The notes below the pieces were generated by a model, which was given only the letters and a program-made list of their open reading frames with translations, was not told the origin of the DNA and did no database searches. The translations under genes were made by a program, and so were the position numbers. Positions 35,778 through 42,794 of a stretch of DNA of 64,000 bases are shown piece after piece. This DNA comes from Geomonas limicola (GTDB lineage: Bacteria; Desulfobacterota; Desulfuromonadia; Geobacterales; Geobacteraceae), in assembly GCF_014193675.1 (NCBI RefSeq), contig NZ_BLXZ01000001.1, forward strand, positions 558,001 to 622,000, given 5' to 3'. Each line of letters opens with the position of its first letter. Within the stretch, counting starts at the first letter, position 1.

Positions 35778-37325
35778 ATGGAGCACGAGCTTTCTCAACT
35801 AGGCCGTCACCCGATCAGCCCGGAGGCTCCCGCCGGAACCGAGGTCCGAGAAGACCCCCTCTTCGAGGCATTGCAGGCCGAGGTGGAGAAGCTCTCGGCA
35901 CCGGCTGCGGCGGAACCGGTGGACTGGCCCAAGGTGGCGCGCCTCTCCGCGGGGCTCCTGGCGGAGAAGTCCAAGGACCTCCTGGTGGCAAGCTACCTCT
36001 GCGTGGCGCTGGTCCACACCGAGGGGTGCGCCGGATGTGCCCGCGGGCTTACCTGCTACCGGGAACTCCTGGAGCATTTCTGGGAGAAGCTCTACCCGCA
36101 GAAGAACCGGCTGCGGGCCAGGGTGCGGGCCCTGGAGTGGTGGGTCGAGAAGACGTTGTGCGCCCTGGAACAGCTGGGATCGGTCAGCTGGTCCTCGCAG
36201 GTGCGCGATGGGGTGCTCGACGAGTTGACCCGCCTGGAGCGCCTGCTGCACGACCACCTGGAAACCCCGCCGTCGCTCGCCCCGCTAATCGACTATTTCT
36301 GCAGCGTGCAGCTGGTGACCGCCGGCGAATCGACGGAACAAACCATCCCCGCGGAAACGGAGCGGGCTTTCCAGCCAGCGGCACTGCGGGAGGGTGCGGC
36401 TGGCCGGGAAGGCACGCCGGAGGAAGTCGGGAGCATCGAGGCGGCCATTACGGCGCTCTCCCGTGCCACCTTCCAGGGCTGGCAGCACAACCTCGCCAAC
36501 CCGCACCCCTACCGCCTCAGGCGCCAGCTCGCCTGGTCCGCGCTCGAGGACCTGCCGCCGGCACAGAAGGGGCGCACCAGGCTCGCTCCCCCGCCCCAGG
36601 CGCTGTTGACCCTTTTGGAGGACCTGCAGCGCAGCGGCGAGCCGGAGGCGCTGCTGCGGGCCGCCGAGACCCGGCTGGACGAGTACCTCTTCTGGCTGGA
36701 CCTGAGTTTTTACGCCTACCGGTCCTTGCAGCGCCTGGGGGAAGGGTACCTGCAGGCGGCAGAGGCGGTACGCCAGGAAACCGTCTTCCTGGTGCGGCGG
36801 CTCCCCGGCCTGGAGGAGCTCTCCTTTGCCGACGGCACCCCCTTTGCCCGCAGCGAAACCGCCGGCTGGCTCGCCGCGGGAAGCGCGCTCGCCCCCCTCA
36901 CCTCCTCAAGCGACGCACCGGAGCCGGCGCTCACACTGCAAACACACGCGGCCGGCGAAGAGCAGGTCCGGCACCTGGTCAGGTCCGGGAGGCTCACGGA
37001 AGCGATCGAGCAGAGCCAGCGACGACTCAAGGAGTGCGGCTGCGGCAGGGAGCGGCTGTTCTGGCGGGTCACCATGGCCGGGATGCTCATGGCGGCCGGT
37101 CAGGGGCGCATCGCCCTCCCCTACCTCGACCAGGTACTCGAGGAGCTGGACCGCCACCACCTGGAGGAGTACGAACCCGAGCTCGCCCTGCGTGCCCTGG
37201 AGCTTGCCTGGCGCGCCTACCGTGAGCAGTCGGAATCCCAGGCCCAGGAGATAGCCAACACGCTGTTACTCAGGATCGGGAGGCTCGACCTCCCCGAGAT
37301 GCTGAGACTCACCCACCGCTCGTGA
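35778..37325 (+). CDS. tssA: Type VI secretion protein TssA
   Basis: The 515-aa protein has an ImpA N-terminal domain (LGRHPISPEAPAGTEVREDP, then CAGCARGLTCYRELLEHFWE) and a helical C-terminal half. TssA proteins cap and organise sheath polymerisation. It is 22 bp after tssM. The C-terminal half shows a repeat-like helical pattern typical of VasJ/TssA. Confidence 0.88.
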   Translation: MEHELSQLGRHPISPEAPAGTEVREDPLFEALQAEVEKLSAPAAAEPVDWPKVARLSAGLLAEKSKDLLVASYLCVALVHTEGCAGCARGLTCYRELLEHFWEKLYPQKNRLRARVRALEWWVEKTLCALEQLGSVSWSSQVRDGVLDELTRLERLLHDHLETPPSLAPLIDYFCSVQLVTAGESTEQTIPAETERAFQPAALREGAAGREGTPEEVGSIEAAITALSRATFQGWQHNLANPHPYRLRRQLAWSALEDLPPAQKGRTRLAPPPQALLTLLEDLQRSGEPEALLRAAETRLDEYLFWLDLSFYAYRSLQRLGEGYLQAAEAVRQETVFLVRRLPGLEELSFADGTPFARSETAGWLAAGSALAPLTSSSDAPEPALTLQTHAAGEEQVRHLVRSGRLTEAIEQSQRRLKECGCGRERLFWRVTMAGMLMAAGQGRIALPYLDQVLEELDRHHLEEYEPELALRALELAWRAYREQSESQAQEIANTLLLRIGRLDLPEMLRLTHRS

Positions 37326-37367
37326 ACATCGCCGCTACAGGCCGCCTGAGGGGGCCGGGAGGTTTCC

Positions 37368-37844
37368 ATGACCAAAGAGACAACGGTAGCACCACGGGAG
37401 CGGGTCAACATCGTCTACCGCCCCGCACTGCAGGACGCCCGCGAGGAGGTGGAGCTCCCGCTCAAGATGCTGGTGTTGGGTGATTTCACCGGCAGAGCGG
37501 ACGAGCACCCGGTGGAACTGCGCACCCCGATGAACGTCGACCACAATTCGCTGGATGAGGTACTCAAGGCGCAGCAGGTCAGCCTCGCCATCACGGTGGA
37601 GGACCGGATCTCTGGTGCAGGAGAGCTCACGGTGCAGCTCGACATCGAGTCACTGCGGGATTTCACCCCTCAGGCCATCGTCGAGCAGGTTCCGGAATTA
37701 CGACGGCTCGCCGAACTGCGCGAGGCACTGCGGGCGCTCAAGGGACCGCTGGCGAACCTCCCGGAATTCCGCAAGAAGCTCCAGGAGGCCATCGGCGACC
37801 CGGCGACCCGCCAGAAGCTTCTCGGCACCGCTGCGCCGGAATAG
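37368..37844 (+). CDS. tssB: Type VI sheath small subunit TssB
   Basis: The 158-aa protein has the TssB/VipA motifs RVNIVYRPAL, LPLKMLVLGDFTG and LRDFTPQAIVEQVPELRRL. It assembles with TssC as the contractile sheath. It is 42 bp after tssA with GGGAGG as RBS. Confidence 0.95.
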   Translation: MTKETTVAPRERVNIVYRPALQDAREEVELPLKMLVLGDFTGRADEHPVELRTPMNVDHNSLDEVLKAQQVSLAITVEDRISGAGELTVQLDIESLRDFTPQAIVEQVPELRRLAELREALRALKGPLANLPEFRKKLQEAIGDPATRQKLLGTAAPE

Positions 37845-37853
37845 GGGGACACC

Positions 37854-39344
37854 ATGAATAACAACTATCCATTCCCGACGCAGACCCTGGACATCCCGAT
37901 CCCGACCGTCGACTTGGTCCAGGAGATCGTCCAGTCCACCCGCATCGAGCCCGCCGACGAGGCCTATGCCCTCACCTGCCGCGGGGTCGAGACGCTCATC
38001 ACCCAGCTGGCCGCCAGGGAGAGCGGGCCGGTCCGGGTCTCCAGCGCGAGCCTCGACCAGCTGATCGCCGAGCTGGACCTGAAACTAAGCCGGCAGCTCG
38101 ACGAGATCCTGCACCACGAACAGTTCCAGAAGCTGGAGTCGGCCTGGCGCTCACTCGAGTTCCTGGTCAAGCGGGTCGATTTCCGGGAGAACATCAGGGT
38201 CGAGATCCTGCAGGTCAGCAAGGAAGAGCTTGCGGAGGACTTCGAGGACGCACCCGAGGTGGTGCAGTCCGGCCTCTACAAGACCGTGTACAGCGCCGAA
38301 TACGGCCAGTTCGGCGGCACCCCCTACGGCTGCCTGATCGGCAACTACCAGTTTTGCGCAGCCGCCGCGGACGTGAGACTGTTGCAGCAGGTGGCCCAGG
38401 TGGCAGCCCTGAGCCACACCCCGTTCATCGCCGCCGCGGCAGCGCAGTTTTTCGGGGTGGCAGAGTACGGCGCCCTTCCCCTGCTGAAGGATCTTTCCTC
38501 GACCCTCGAGGGGCCCCAGTACCTGAAGTGGCAGGCCTTCAGGGAGACCGAGCCGGCACGCTACGTGGGGCTTACCCTGCCGCGCTTCCTGCTGCGCCTC
38601 CCCTACGGCCCGGACGGGATCCCGGTGCGCCACTTCGACTACCGGGAACAGGCAGGGGCCGACCCGCGCCACTACCTGTGGGGCAACGCCGCCTTCGCCT
38701 TGGCGAGCTGCCTCGCCGAAAGCTTCGCGCGCTACCGCTGGTGCGCCAACATCGTCGGCCCGCAGGGGGGCGGCGCGGTCCGGGACCTGCCGCTCTACCA
38801 CTACCAGGCGCTCGGCTCCCTGCAGACCAAGATACCGACCGAGGTGCTGGTCTCGGAGCGCCGCGAGTTCGAACTGGCGGAGCAGGGTTTCATCGCGCTC
38901 ACCATGCGCAAGGGGAGCGACAACGCGGCCTTCTTCTCCGCCAACTCGGCGCAGAAGCCGAAGTACTTCGGCAGTTCGGCCACCGGCAAGGAAGCCGAGC
39001 TCAACTACCGGCTCGGGCTGCAGCTCCCCTACCTCTTCGTGGTGAGCCGGCTCGCCCACTACCTCAAGGTGATCCAGCGCGAGCAAATCGGCACCTTCAA
39101 GGAGCGCGACGACCTGGAACAGGAGCTCAACAGCTGGATCAGGCAGTACGTCTCGGACATGGACAGCCCGATGCCGGGGGTACGCAGCCGCCGCCCGCTG
39201 CGCCAGGCCGAGGTCTCGGTGGAGGAGGTCCCCGGGGAGGCGGGGTGGTACCGGGTCTCGCTGCAGGTCCGGCCGCACTTCAAGTACCTGGGAGCCTACT
39301 TCACCCTGGCACTGGTGGGCCGGCTGGACCGCGAGAAACGCTAA
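37854..39344 (+). CDS. tssC: Type VI sheath large subunit TssC
   Basis: The 496-aa protein has the VipB motifs FQKLESAWRSLEFLVKR, EYGQFGGTPYGCLIG and LYHYQALGSLQTKIPTEV. It is 9 bp after tssB. Together with TssB it forms the sheath that contracts to drive the Hcp tube. Confidence 0.96.
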   Translation: MNNNYPFPTQTLDIPIPTVDLVQEIVQSTRIEPADEAYALTCRGVETLITQLAARESGPVRVSSASLDQLIAELDLKLSRQLDEILHHEQFQKLESAWRSLEFLVKRVDFRENIRVEILQVSKEELAEDFEDAPEVVQSGLYKTVYSAEYGQFGGTPYGCLIGNYQFCAAAADVRLLQQVAQVAALSHTPFIAAAAAQFFGVAEYGALPLLKDLSSTLEGPQYLKWQAFRETEPARYVGLTLPRFLLRLPYGPDGIPVRHFDYREQAGADPRHYLWGNAAFALASCLAESFARYRWCANIVGPQGGGAVRDLPLYHYQALGSLQTKIPTEVLVSERREFELAEQGFIALTMRKGSDNAAFFSANSAQKPKYFGSSATGKEAELNYRLGLQLPYLFVVSRLAHYLKVIQREQIGTFKERDDLEQELNSWIRQYVSDMDSPMPGVRSRRPLRQAEVSVEEVPGEAGWYRVSLQVRPHFKYLGAYFTLALVGRLDREKR

Positions 39345-39369
39345 CGCACGCAGATAAGGAGGAAGCACC

Positions 39370-39855
39370 ATGGCCATGCCGGCACACCTCACCCTGGAGG
39401 GGGAAAAACAGGGGAAGATCGAGGGTTCCTGCGACATGCAGGGACGGGAAGGGAGCATCCTGGTCTACGGGATGGACCACGCGGTCAACATCCCGCGCAG
39501 CCCCACCGACGGGCTTGCCACCGGCAAGAGGGTGCACGGGCCGCTGTCGGTGGTGAAAGAGTACGACAAGAGCTCACCCAAGCTCTACCAGGCGCTGTGC
39601 ACCGGCGAACACCTGAAGAGGGTGACCCTCAAGTGGTACCGCATCACCAAGCAGGGGACCGAAGAGCACTACTTCACCCACACCCTGGAGGACGCCATCG
39701 TGGTCAGCGTGAGCCCGTTCATGCCGACCACCCTGCTCTCGGAGAACGACCCCTACCGCCACATGGAGAAGGTCTCCTTCACCTACAAGAAGATAAAGTG
39801 GACCTGGGAGCCCAGCGGCATCGAGGCGGAGGATTCCTGGTCGGCACCCAAGTGA
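39370..39855 (+). CDS. hcp: Hcp tube protein (TssD)
   Basis: The 161-aa protein has the Hcp fold markers IEGSCDMQGREGSI, RVHGPLSVVKEYDKSSP and FTYKKIKWTWEPSGIEAEDSW. Hcp hexamers stack into the inner tube. It is the last gene of the operon; a dispersed palindrome and a strong hairpin terminator follow. Confidence 0.95.
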   Translation: MAMPAHLTLEGEKQGKIEGSCDMQGREGSILVYGMDHAVNIPRSPTDGLATGKRVHGPLSVVKEYDKSSPKLYQALCTGEHLKRVTLKWYRITKQGTEEHYFTHTLEDAIVVSVSPFMPTTLLSENDPYRHMEKVSFTYKKIKWTWEPSGIEAEDSWSAPK

Positions 39856-39930
39856 GGTGAAGAAAGATCTTAGGGATTTTCTGGAGCTGCCCGTGGCTGA
39901 AGCTGCCACCGGCGGTGAAATGGCACCTTC

Positions 39931-39968
39931 CCCCTCACCCTGTCCCTCTCCCGCAAGGGAGAGGGGAC
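39931..39968. repeat. Dispersed CTCCC-type palindrome after hcp
   Basis: GTCCCTCTCCC and GGGAGAGGGGAC form an 11-bp inverted repeat around GCAA, preceded by CCCCTCACCCT. It is related to 14050-14101. Confidence 0.6.
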
Positions 39969-40009
39969 CCGAGCTGGCCGGTTTTCCCGGAGATCCTGGC
40001 AGCCTAAAA

Positions 40010-40043
40010 AAAGCGGGGCCGCCTTGAAGGCGTGCCCCGCTTT
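40010..40043. terminator. Bidirectional terminator
   Basis: AAAGCGGGGC and GCCCCGCTTT form a 10-bp stem with a long inner hairpin (CGCCTT/AAGGCG). A run of A precedes it on the plus strand, so it terminates the minus-strand membrane protein gene and may also end the hcp transcript. Confidence 0.8.
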
Positions 40044-40068
40044 GTCGTTTTCTCTTCGCTTCGAACAC

Positions 40069-40335
40069 CTACAGGGTAAGCGCCTTCGGGCGGTCGTACT
40101 CGGTTCTCAGCGGCACAAAGGGGCCGGAGGACGGTGCCGGCCCCGCATTGGGGTCCGGGAAAAGGATGGCCAGGGCAAAGTAGCCCAAAAAGAGGTAGGC
40201 AAGCAACAAAGCGGCAAGCACCATGGCGAGCGGTGAAGGATCGCTGGCCAGAAACCACCAGACAGCTCCCCCCAGCGCGCAACTCACCAAGGTCGACGTC
40301 CCCCCTACGCTCTGCTCTTCGGCACTTCCCCGCAT
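40069..40335 (-). CDS. Small membrane protein of unknown function
   Basis: The 88-aa protein has two hydrophobic helices (about 14-31 and 36-60) and a short Pro-rich cytoplasmic or periplasmic tail. I do not recognise a family. It is followed by a strong terminator and is probably monocistronic. Confidence 0.6.
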   Translation of the reverse strand: MRGSAEEQSVGGTSTLVSCALGGAVWWFLASDPSPLAMVLAALLLAYLFLGYFALAILFPDPNAGPAPSSGPFVPLRTEYDRPKALTL

Positions 40336-40396
40336 GTTCTCCCCTTGTGCACCGCAGGCGTCCCGTTACCCGCAGGTAGTTGTGAATTTGCGAAAA

Positions 40397-40771
40397 CTAG
40401 TTCGACTCGGCCTGCTGCTCGTCCAGGTAGCTGTAGAAGGCCTGCAGGAATTCGGCGGGGTGCATCCCGGAGCTGTGCAGGAGGTTGCTGAAAAAAAGCA
40501 GAGTCTCCGGATCGAGTTCGTTACAGCTGCAACCGATGCCGGAGCCCGAGACCCGGGCCACCGAGCACGGTACGGTAACCGACAGGGAGCGCCCGGCGTG
40601 TTTCAGGATGATCGAGACGGACGCGCTCCCCCCGGCCCCGCTCGGCGCCGGCATGTCCACAAAAAGTCCATGCCTGCTGATGTCGCGGATCTCGCTGGCA
40701 AAGGCACTGCCGTTTTGTACCACAAAGGCCGGCGCCTTGAAAGGAATCCTTGTTGATTGTCTGCGATCCAT
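40397..40771 (-). CDS. PilZ-domain protein (c-di-GMP receptor)
   Basis: The 124-aa protein has RRQSTRIP at the N-terminus and DISRHGLFVDM, the two parts of the c-di-GMP-binding PilZ signature (RxxxR and DxSxxG). It is a stand-alone PilZ protein, likely an effector of the c-di-GMP made by proteins such as the GGDEF-EAL regulator at 5216-7348. Confidence 0.85.
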   Translation of the reverse strand: MDRRQSTRIPFKAPAFVVQNGSAFASEIRDISRHGLFVDMPAPSGAGGSASVSIILKHAGRSLSVTVPCSVARVSGSGIGCSCNELDPETLLFFSNLLHSSGMHPAEFLQAFYSYLDEQQAESN

Positions 40772-41078
40772 GACTGTCTCCCTTCTTAGTACCGGAATTG
40801 CTCCTACTCTAGCACAATCCCCGCCCAGAAACAGTCATTAGTTACTCAAAGAGCGCTCGCTCTGTCAGAAATCGTTCCCAACGTTGAGATTAGAGGGGCC
40901 GCCGCCTCGGGAGAGACCTCCCTAAAGATCGCTATCGGCACGGCTCGAAGCGTACTGAAGCAGAATTCCCGACAGTGTCGGGTGAGCCTTTGACAATGAG
41001 TGAAGCAGGTAAAAAGCAGATAGGCAGGTGGGAACGCCGCGGAGGGAGCAAGGGGAGCACGGCCCGGAGGCTTGTGGA
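40772..41078. other. Intergenic region upstream of the PilZ gene
   Basis: No gene. A perfect 15-bp palindrome CCCGACAGTGTCGGG lies at 40968-40982. The minus-strand promoter of the PilZ gene should be near 40780-40850. Confidence 0.5.
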
Positions 41079-41459
41079 TCAGCTGGGAGTATAACCGGTG
41101 CTGTCTTCCTCGACGATGAGCTGGTTCAGGTCGGTACCGGTTTCCAGGTGGCGCACGACCAGCTTGATCGCGACGGAGACCTCGTTCAGGCAGGTCTTAG
41201 GACCGTGGTGACAGGCGATGCCGGAAAGGGCCTTCACCGCGTCGCACGGGTCGAGACCGGAGCGCAGCCCGTAGGAGACCAGCCGGGCCACGCCGTCTGC
41301 CATGGCGGAGCTGCACCCCCCCGCCTTGCCGAAGCGGATGAAAACCTCGAAAGGTTTCTCGTTGCGGGTGGTGACCGTGATGAAGAGTTTGCCGCAATGC
41401 GACCTGCGCTGCACGGTAAAGCTCAGCGTGGCCGAGGGGCGCGGGGCCTTGCGCGTCAT
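41079..41459 (-). CDS. Stand-alone TSCPD-domain protein
   Basis: The 126-aa protein matches the TSCPD domain otherwise seen at the C-terminus of ribonucleotide reductases: KAGGCSSAMADGVARLVSYGL, then LSGIACHH and KTCLNEVSVAI. The start at 41459 has GGGAGGG four bases upstream. Stand-alone TSCPD proteins (NrdR-unrelated) are common in Geobacter; their role is unknown. The Cys residues may bind zinc. Confidence 0.75.
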   Translation of the reverse strand: MTRKAPRPSATLSFTVQRRSHCGKLFITVTTRNEKPFEVFIRFGKAGGCSSAMADGVARLVSYGLRSGLDPCDAVKALSGIACHHGPKTCLNEVSVAIKLVVRHLETGTDLNQLIVEEDSTGYTPS

Positions 41460-41637
41460 GTGCCCTCCCTGCGAGCGGGTAACGGTCCCGCCCGCGCTAC
41501 CGGGTAACCATACCACCTGACGCGGCTTTTGGCAGCAAGTTTCGCAGCTCCCGGCTCGGTGCGCGGGGAGTTGTCGGGCTCGCTAGCGGGGCCGCGCCCC
41601 CGGTCACCAGCGCTACGCTTTCCCCTAGGCGATTCAC
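41460..41637. other. Promoter-proximal region of the TSCPD gene
   Basis: No convincing gene. A 108-codon minus-strand open frame runs from 41782 through the TSCPD RBS, but its codon use and composition do not look coding. Confidence 0.4.
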
Positions 41638-41654
41638 TGTCAGATAATCCGACA
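41638..41654. promoter_or_regulatory. Palindrome TGTC-GATAATCC-GACA, possible enhancer site
   Basis: TGTCAGATAATCCGACA is a 17-bp near-perfect dyad about 320 bp upstream of the sigma-54 promoter at 41973. A related sequence, TGTAAGGTTTTTCGACA, is 15-20 bp away at about 41669-41685. Two TGT-N11-ACA elements near a sigma-54 promoter would suit an enhancer-binding protein. Confidence 0.4.
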
Positions 41655-41706
41655 TAGCGCATCATCATGTAAGGTTTTTCGACATTCGAGACTGAACCGT
41701 CACTCA

Positions 41707-41908
41707 CCTTTTCGGCGATTAGCCGGCGCACCGCGTGCCGGCTCGCGAAAAGGACGGTCACGCAGCAGGTTAGCACCCCCACCTCGGCATTCCCAATGAG
41801 CGACCGGACGGCCTACCTCGCCAGGTGAGGCTACCGGGCCGGGAGCCGCACCCGTGAGCCGGAGGGGAAAACAGGGGCGCTAGGGAGGTTTCCCTGTCGG
41901 TTTTTTTT
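41707..41908 (+). ncRNA. Candidate structured RNA with its own terminator
   Basis: The plus strand contains a nested hairpin (CCTTTTCG/CGAAAAGG with inner AGCCGGC/GCCGGCT, 41707-41753), a dyad around CCTCGCCAGGTGAGG (about 41817-41831), and a GC-rich hairpin. It ends in a terminator-like hairpin (ACAGGG/CCCTGT, 41871-41897) followed shortly by eight T. No plus-strand gene lies upstream of this terminator, so it may end a small RNA. Promoter not identified. Confidence 0.4.
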
Positions 41909-41972
41909 ACACGCCACCTGCACCGCCTGCCACGCCGGCGAAAAGAGGCGGGAAAACGGGATATTCCGAAGG

Positions 41973-41988
41973 TGGCACTGCACTTGCT
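41973..41988 (+). promoter_or_regulatory. Sigma-54 promoter of the PEP-CTERM gene
   Basis: TGGCAC-TGCAC-TTGCT is an exact match to the sigma-54 -24/-12 consensus. Transcription would start near 42000, giving an 85-nt leader. PEP-CTERM genes are often sigma-54-dependent under PrsK/PrsR-type control. Confidence 0.88.
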
Positions 41989-42004
41989 TACATAACGCTA
42001 ATGG

Positions 42005-42062
42005 CAGCACAGGGCAAAGGAGCATCCGGGCTTCGCAAAGCCGTACCGGATACCTTACCCGC
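42005..42062 (+). promoter_or_regulatory. GEMM-like leader of the PEP-CTERM mRNA
   Basis: The leader has GCACAGGGCAAA (42007-42018) and CGCAAAGCC (42034-42042), the two conserved strands of the GEMM-I (c-di-GMP/cGAMP) riboswitch. The GAAA-capped hairpin that normally joins them is replaced by a short GGA-GCA-TCC. A hairpin ATCCGG/CCGGAT with inner GCTT/AAGC (42024-42051) is also possible. It may be a variant riboswitch or an unrelated leader. Confidence 0.4.
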
Positions 42063-42084
42063 CACTTTGTTGGAGGAGGAAATC

Positions 42085-42696
42085 ATGAGAAGAGGTCTTG
42101 AACGAGCCTTGAGCAGCTGCTCCGCGGCATCCCGCGGCTGGACGATCCTCATTCTTGCTGTCCTGGTACTTGCCTGCGCCACGCCGGCCCGGGCAACACT
42201 GATCGGCAGCCCGGTGTCCCATCCGGACCTGACCATCTCCTACCTCGAGGTAACCCCCAGCGCGGGTACCATCTCTGCGGCGAGCAGCAGTTTAAACCCC
42301 TACCTCGACCTCTGGTTGAACCCGTTAGTCGATGTCTTCCTCACCGGCAGCTACCTCCTGAGCTACAACGAGATCAGCCATTCCGGGCACCTGACCATAC
42401 AGGGGACCATCGATGACACCCAGGAAAACTTCCTGATCTCGGGTGCCATCATCCAGTTCGGCAGCTCCGGGGACGGCAAGGCCTACGACTTCCTGGTGCA
42501 GCTCGACGCCATCGACCCGGTGCTCTCCGCCTGTGGGTTCGGCGGGGTCGGCTCGGTGATCTACACCGACCTCTTGCACAACGGCGACATCTGGCAGTCG
42601 GACACCGTGCCCGCCGCGGTTCCCGAGCCCGGGACGGTCATGCTGGTGGCAAGCGGGATGACCCTGGCGGCCCTGTGGCGTCGCCGGGAATCCTAG
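42085..42696 (+). CDS. PEP-CTERM sorting-domain protein
   Basis: The 203-aa protein has a signal peptide (ILILAVLVLACATPARA) and a C-terminal PEP-CTERM tail: the motif VPEPGT, a hydrophobic helix and WRRRES. Such tails are cleaved by exosortase and the protein is delivered to the cell surface or extracellular matrix. The start at 42085 follows GGAGGAGG. No exosortase gene is in this window. Expression is under the sigma-54 promoter just upstream. Confidence 0.9.
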   Translation: MRRGLERALSSCSAASRGWTILILAVLVLACATPARATLIGSPVSHPDLTISYLEVTPSAGTISAASSSLNPYLDLWLNPLVDVFLTGSYLLSYNEISHSGHLTIQGTIDDTQENFLISGAIIQFGSSGDGKAYDFLVQLDAIDPVLSACGFGGVGSVIYTDLLHNGDIWQSDTVPAAVPEPGTVMLVASGMTLAALWRRRES

Positions 42697-42718
42697 CCCC
42701 ACTTTTTACCGCAGCACG

Positions 42719-42752
42719 AGCGCGGACAGTTGAAAGCTGCCGCGCTTTTTTT
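42719..42752 (+). terminator. Terminator after the PEP-CTERM gene
   Basis: AGCGCGG and CCGCGCT close a hairpin, with CAG/CTG pairing inside, followed by a run of T. It separates the PEP-CTERM gene from the large repeat protein, so expression of the latter needs read-through or another promoter. Confidence 0.85.
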
Positions 42753-42765
42753 ACGCGCATCGTCA

Positions 42766-42782
42766 CGGCGTGAGTCACGCCG
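42766..42782. promoter_or_regulatory. Perfect 17-bp palindrome at the RBS of the giant surface protein
   Basis: CGGCGTGA-G-TCACGCCG ends directly against the RBS GGGGAGG (42782-42788). It is either an operator or an RNA hairpin that influences translation initiation. Only 42 bases lie between the preceding T run and the start codon. Confidence 0.6.
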
Positions 42783-42794
42783 GGGAGGCCCTCC

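Noticed and set aside
40968-40982. Palindrome CCCGACAGTGTCGGG as a promoter operator
   Set aside because: It is about 200 bp upstream of the PilZ gene and about 90 bp beyond the stop of the TSCPD gene, so it could equally be a weak transcript-end hairpin. Noted in the region entry but not given a function.
41456-41782. 108-codon frame upstream of and overlapping the TSCPD gene
   Set aside because: It runs through the TSCPD RBS and start region, has unlikely composition in its second half, and lacks a family match.
41811-41870. M-box (magnesium) riboswitch
   Set aside because: AGGTGAGGCTACC resembles the M-box opening, but the rest of the conserved core (GCTGCTGCCC and GACGCCAATGGGT) is missing and no Mg transporter follows.
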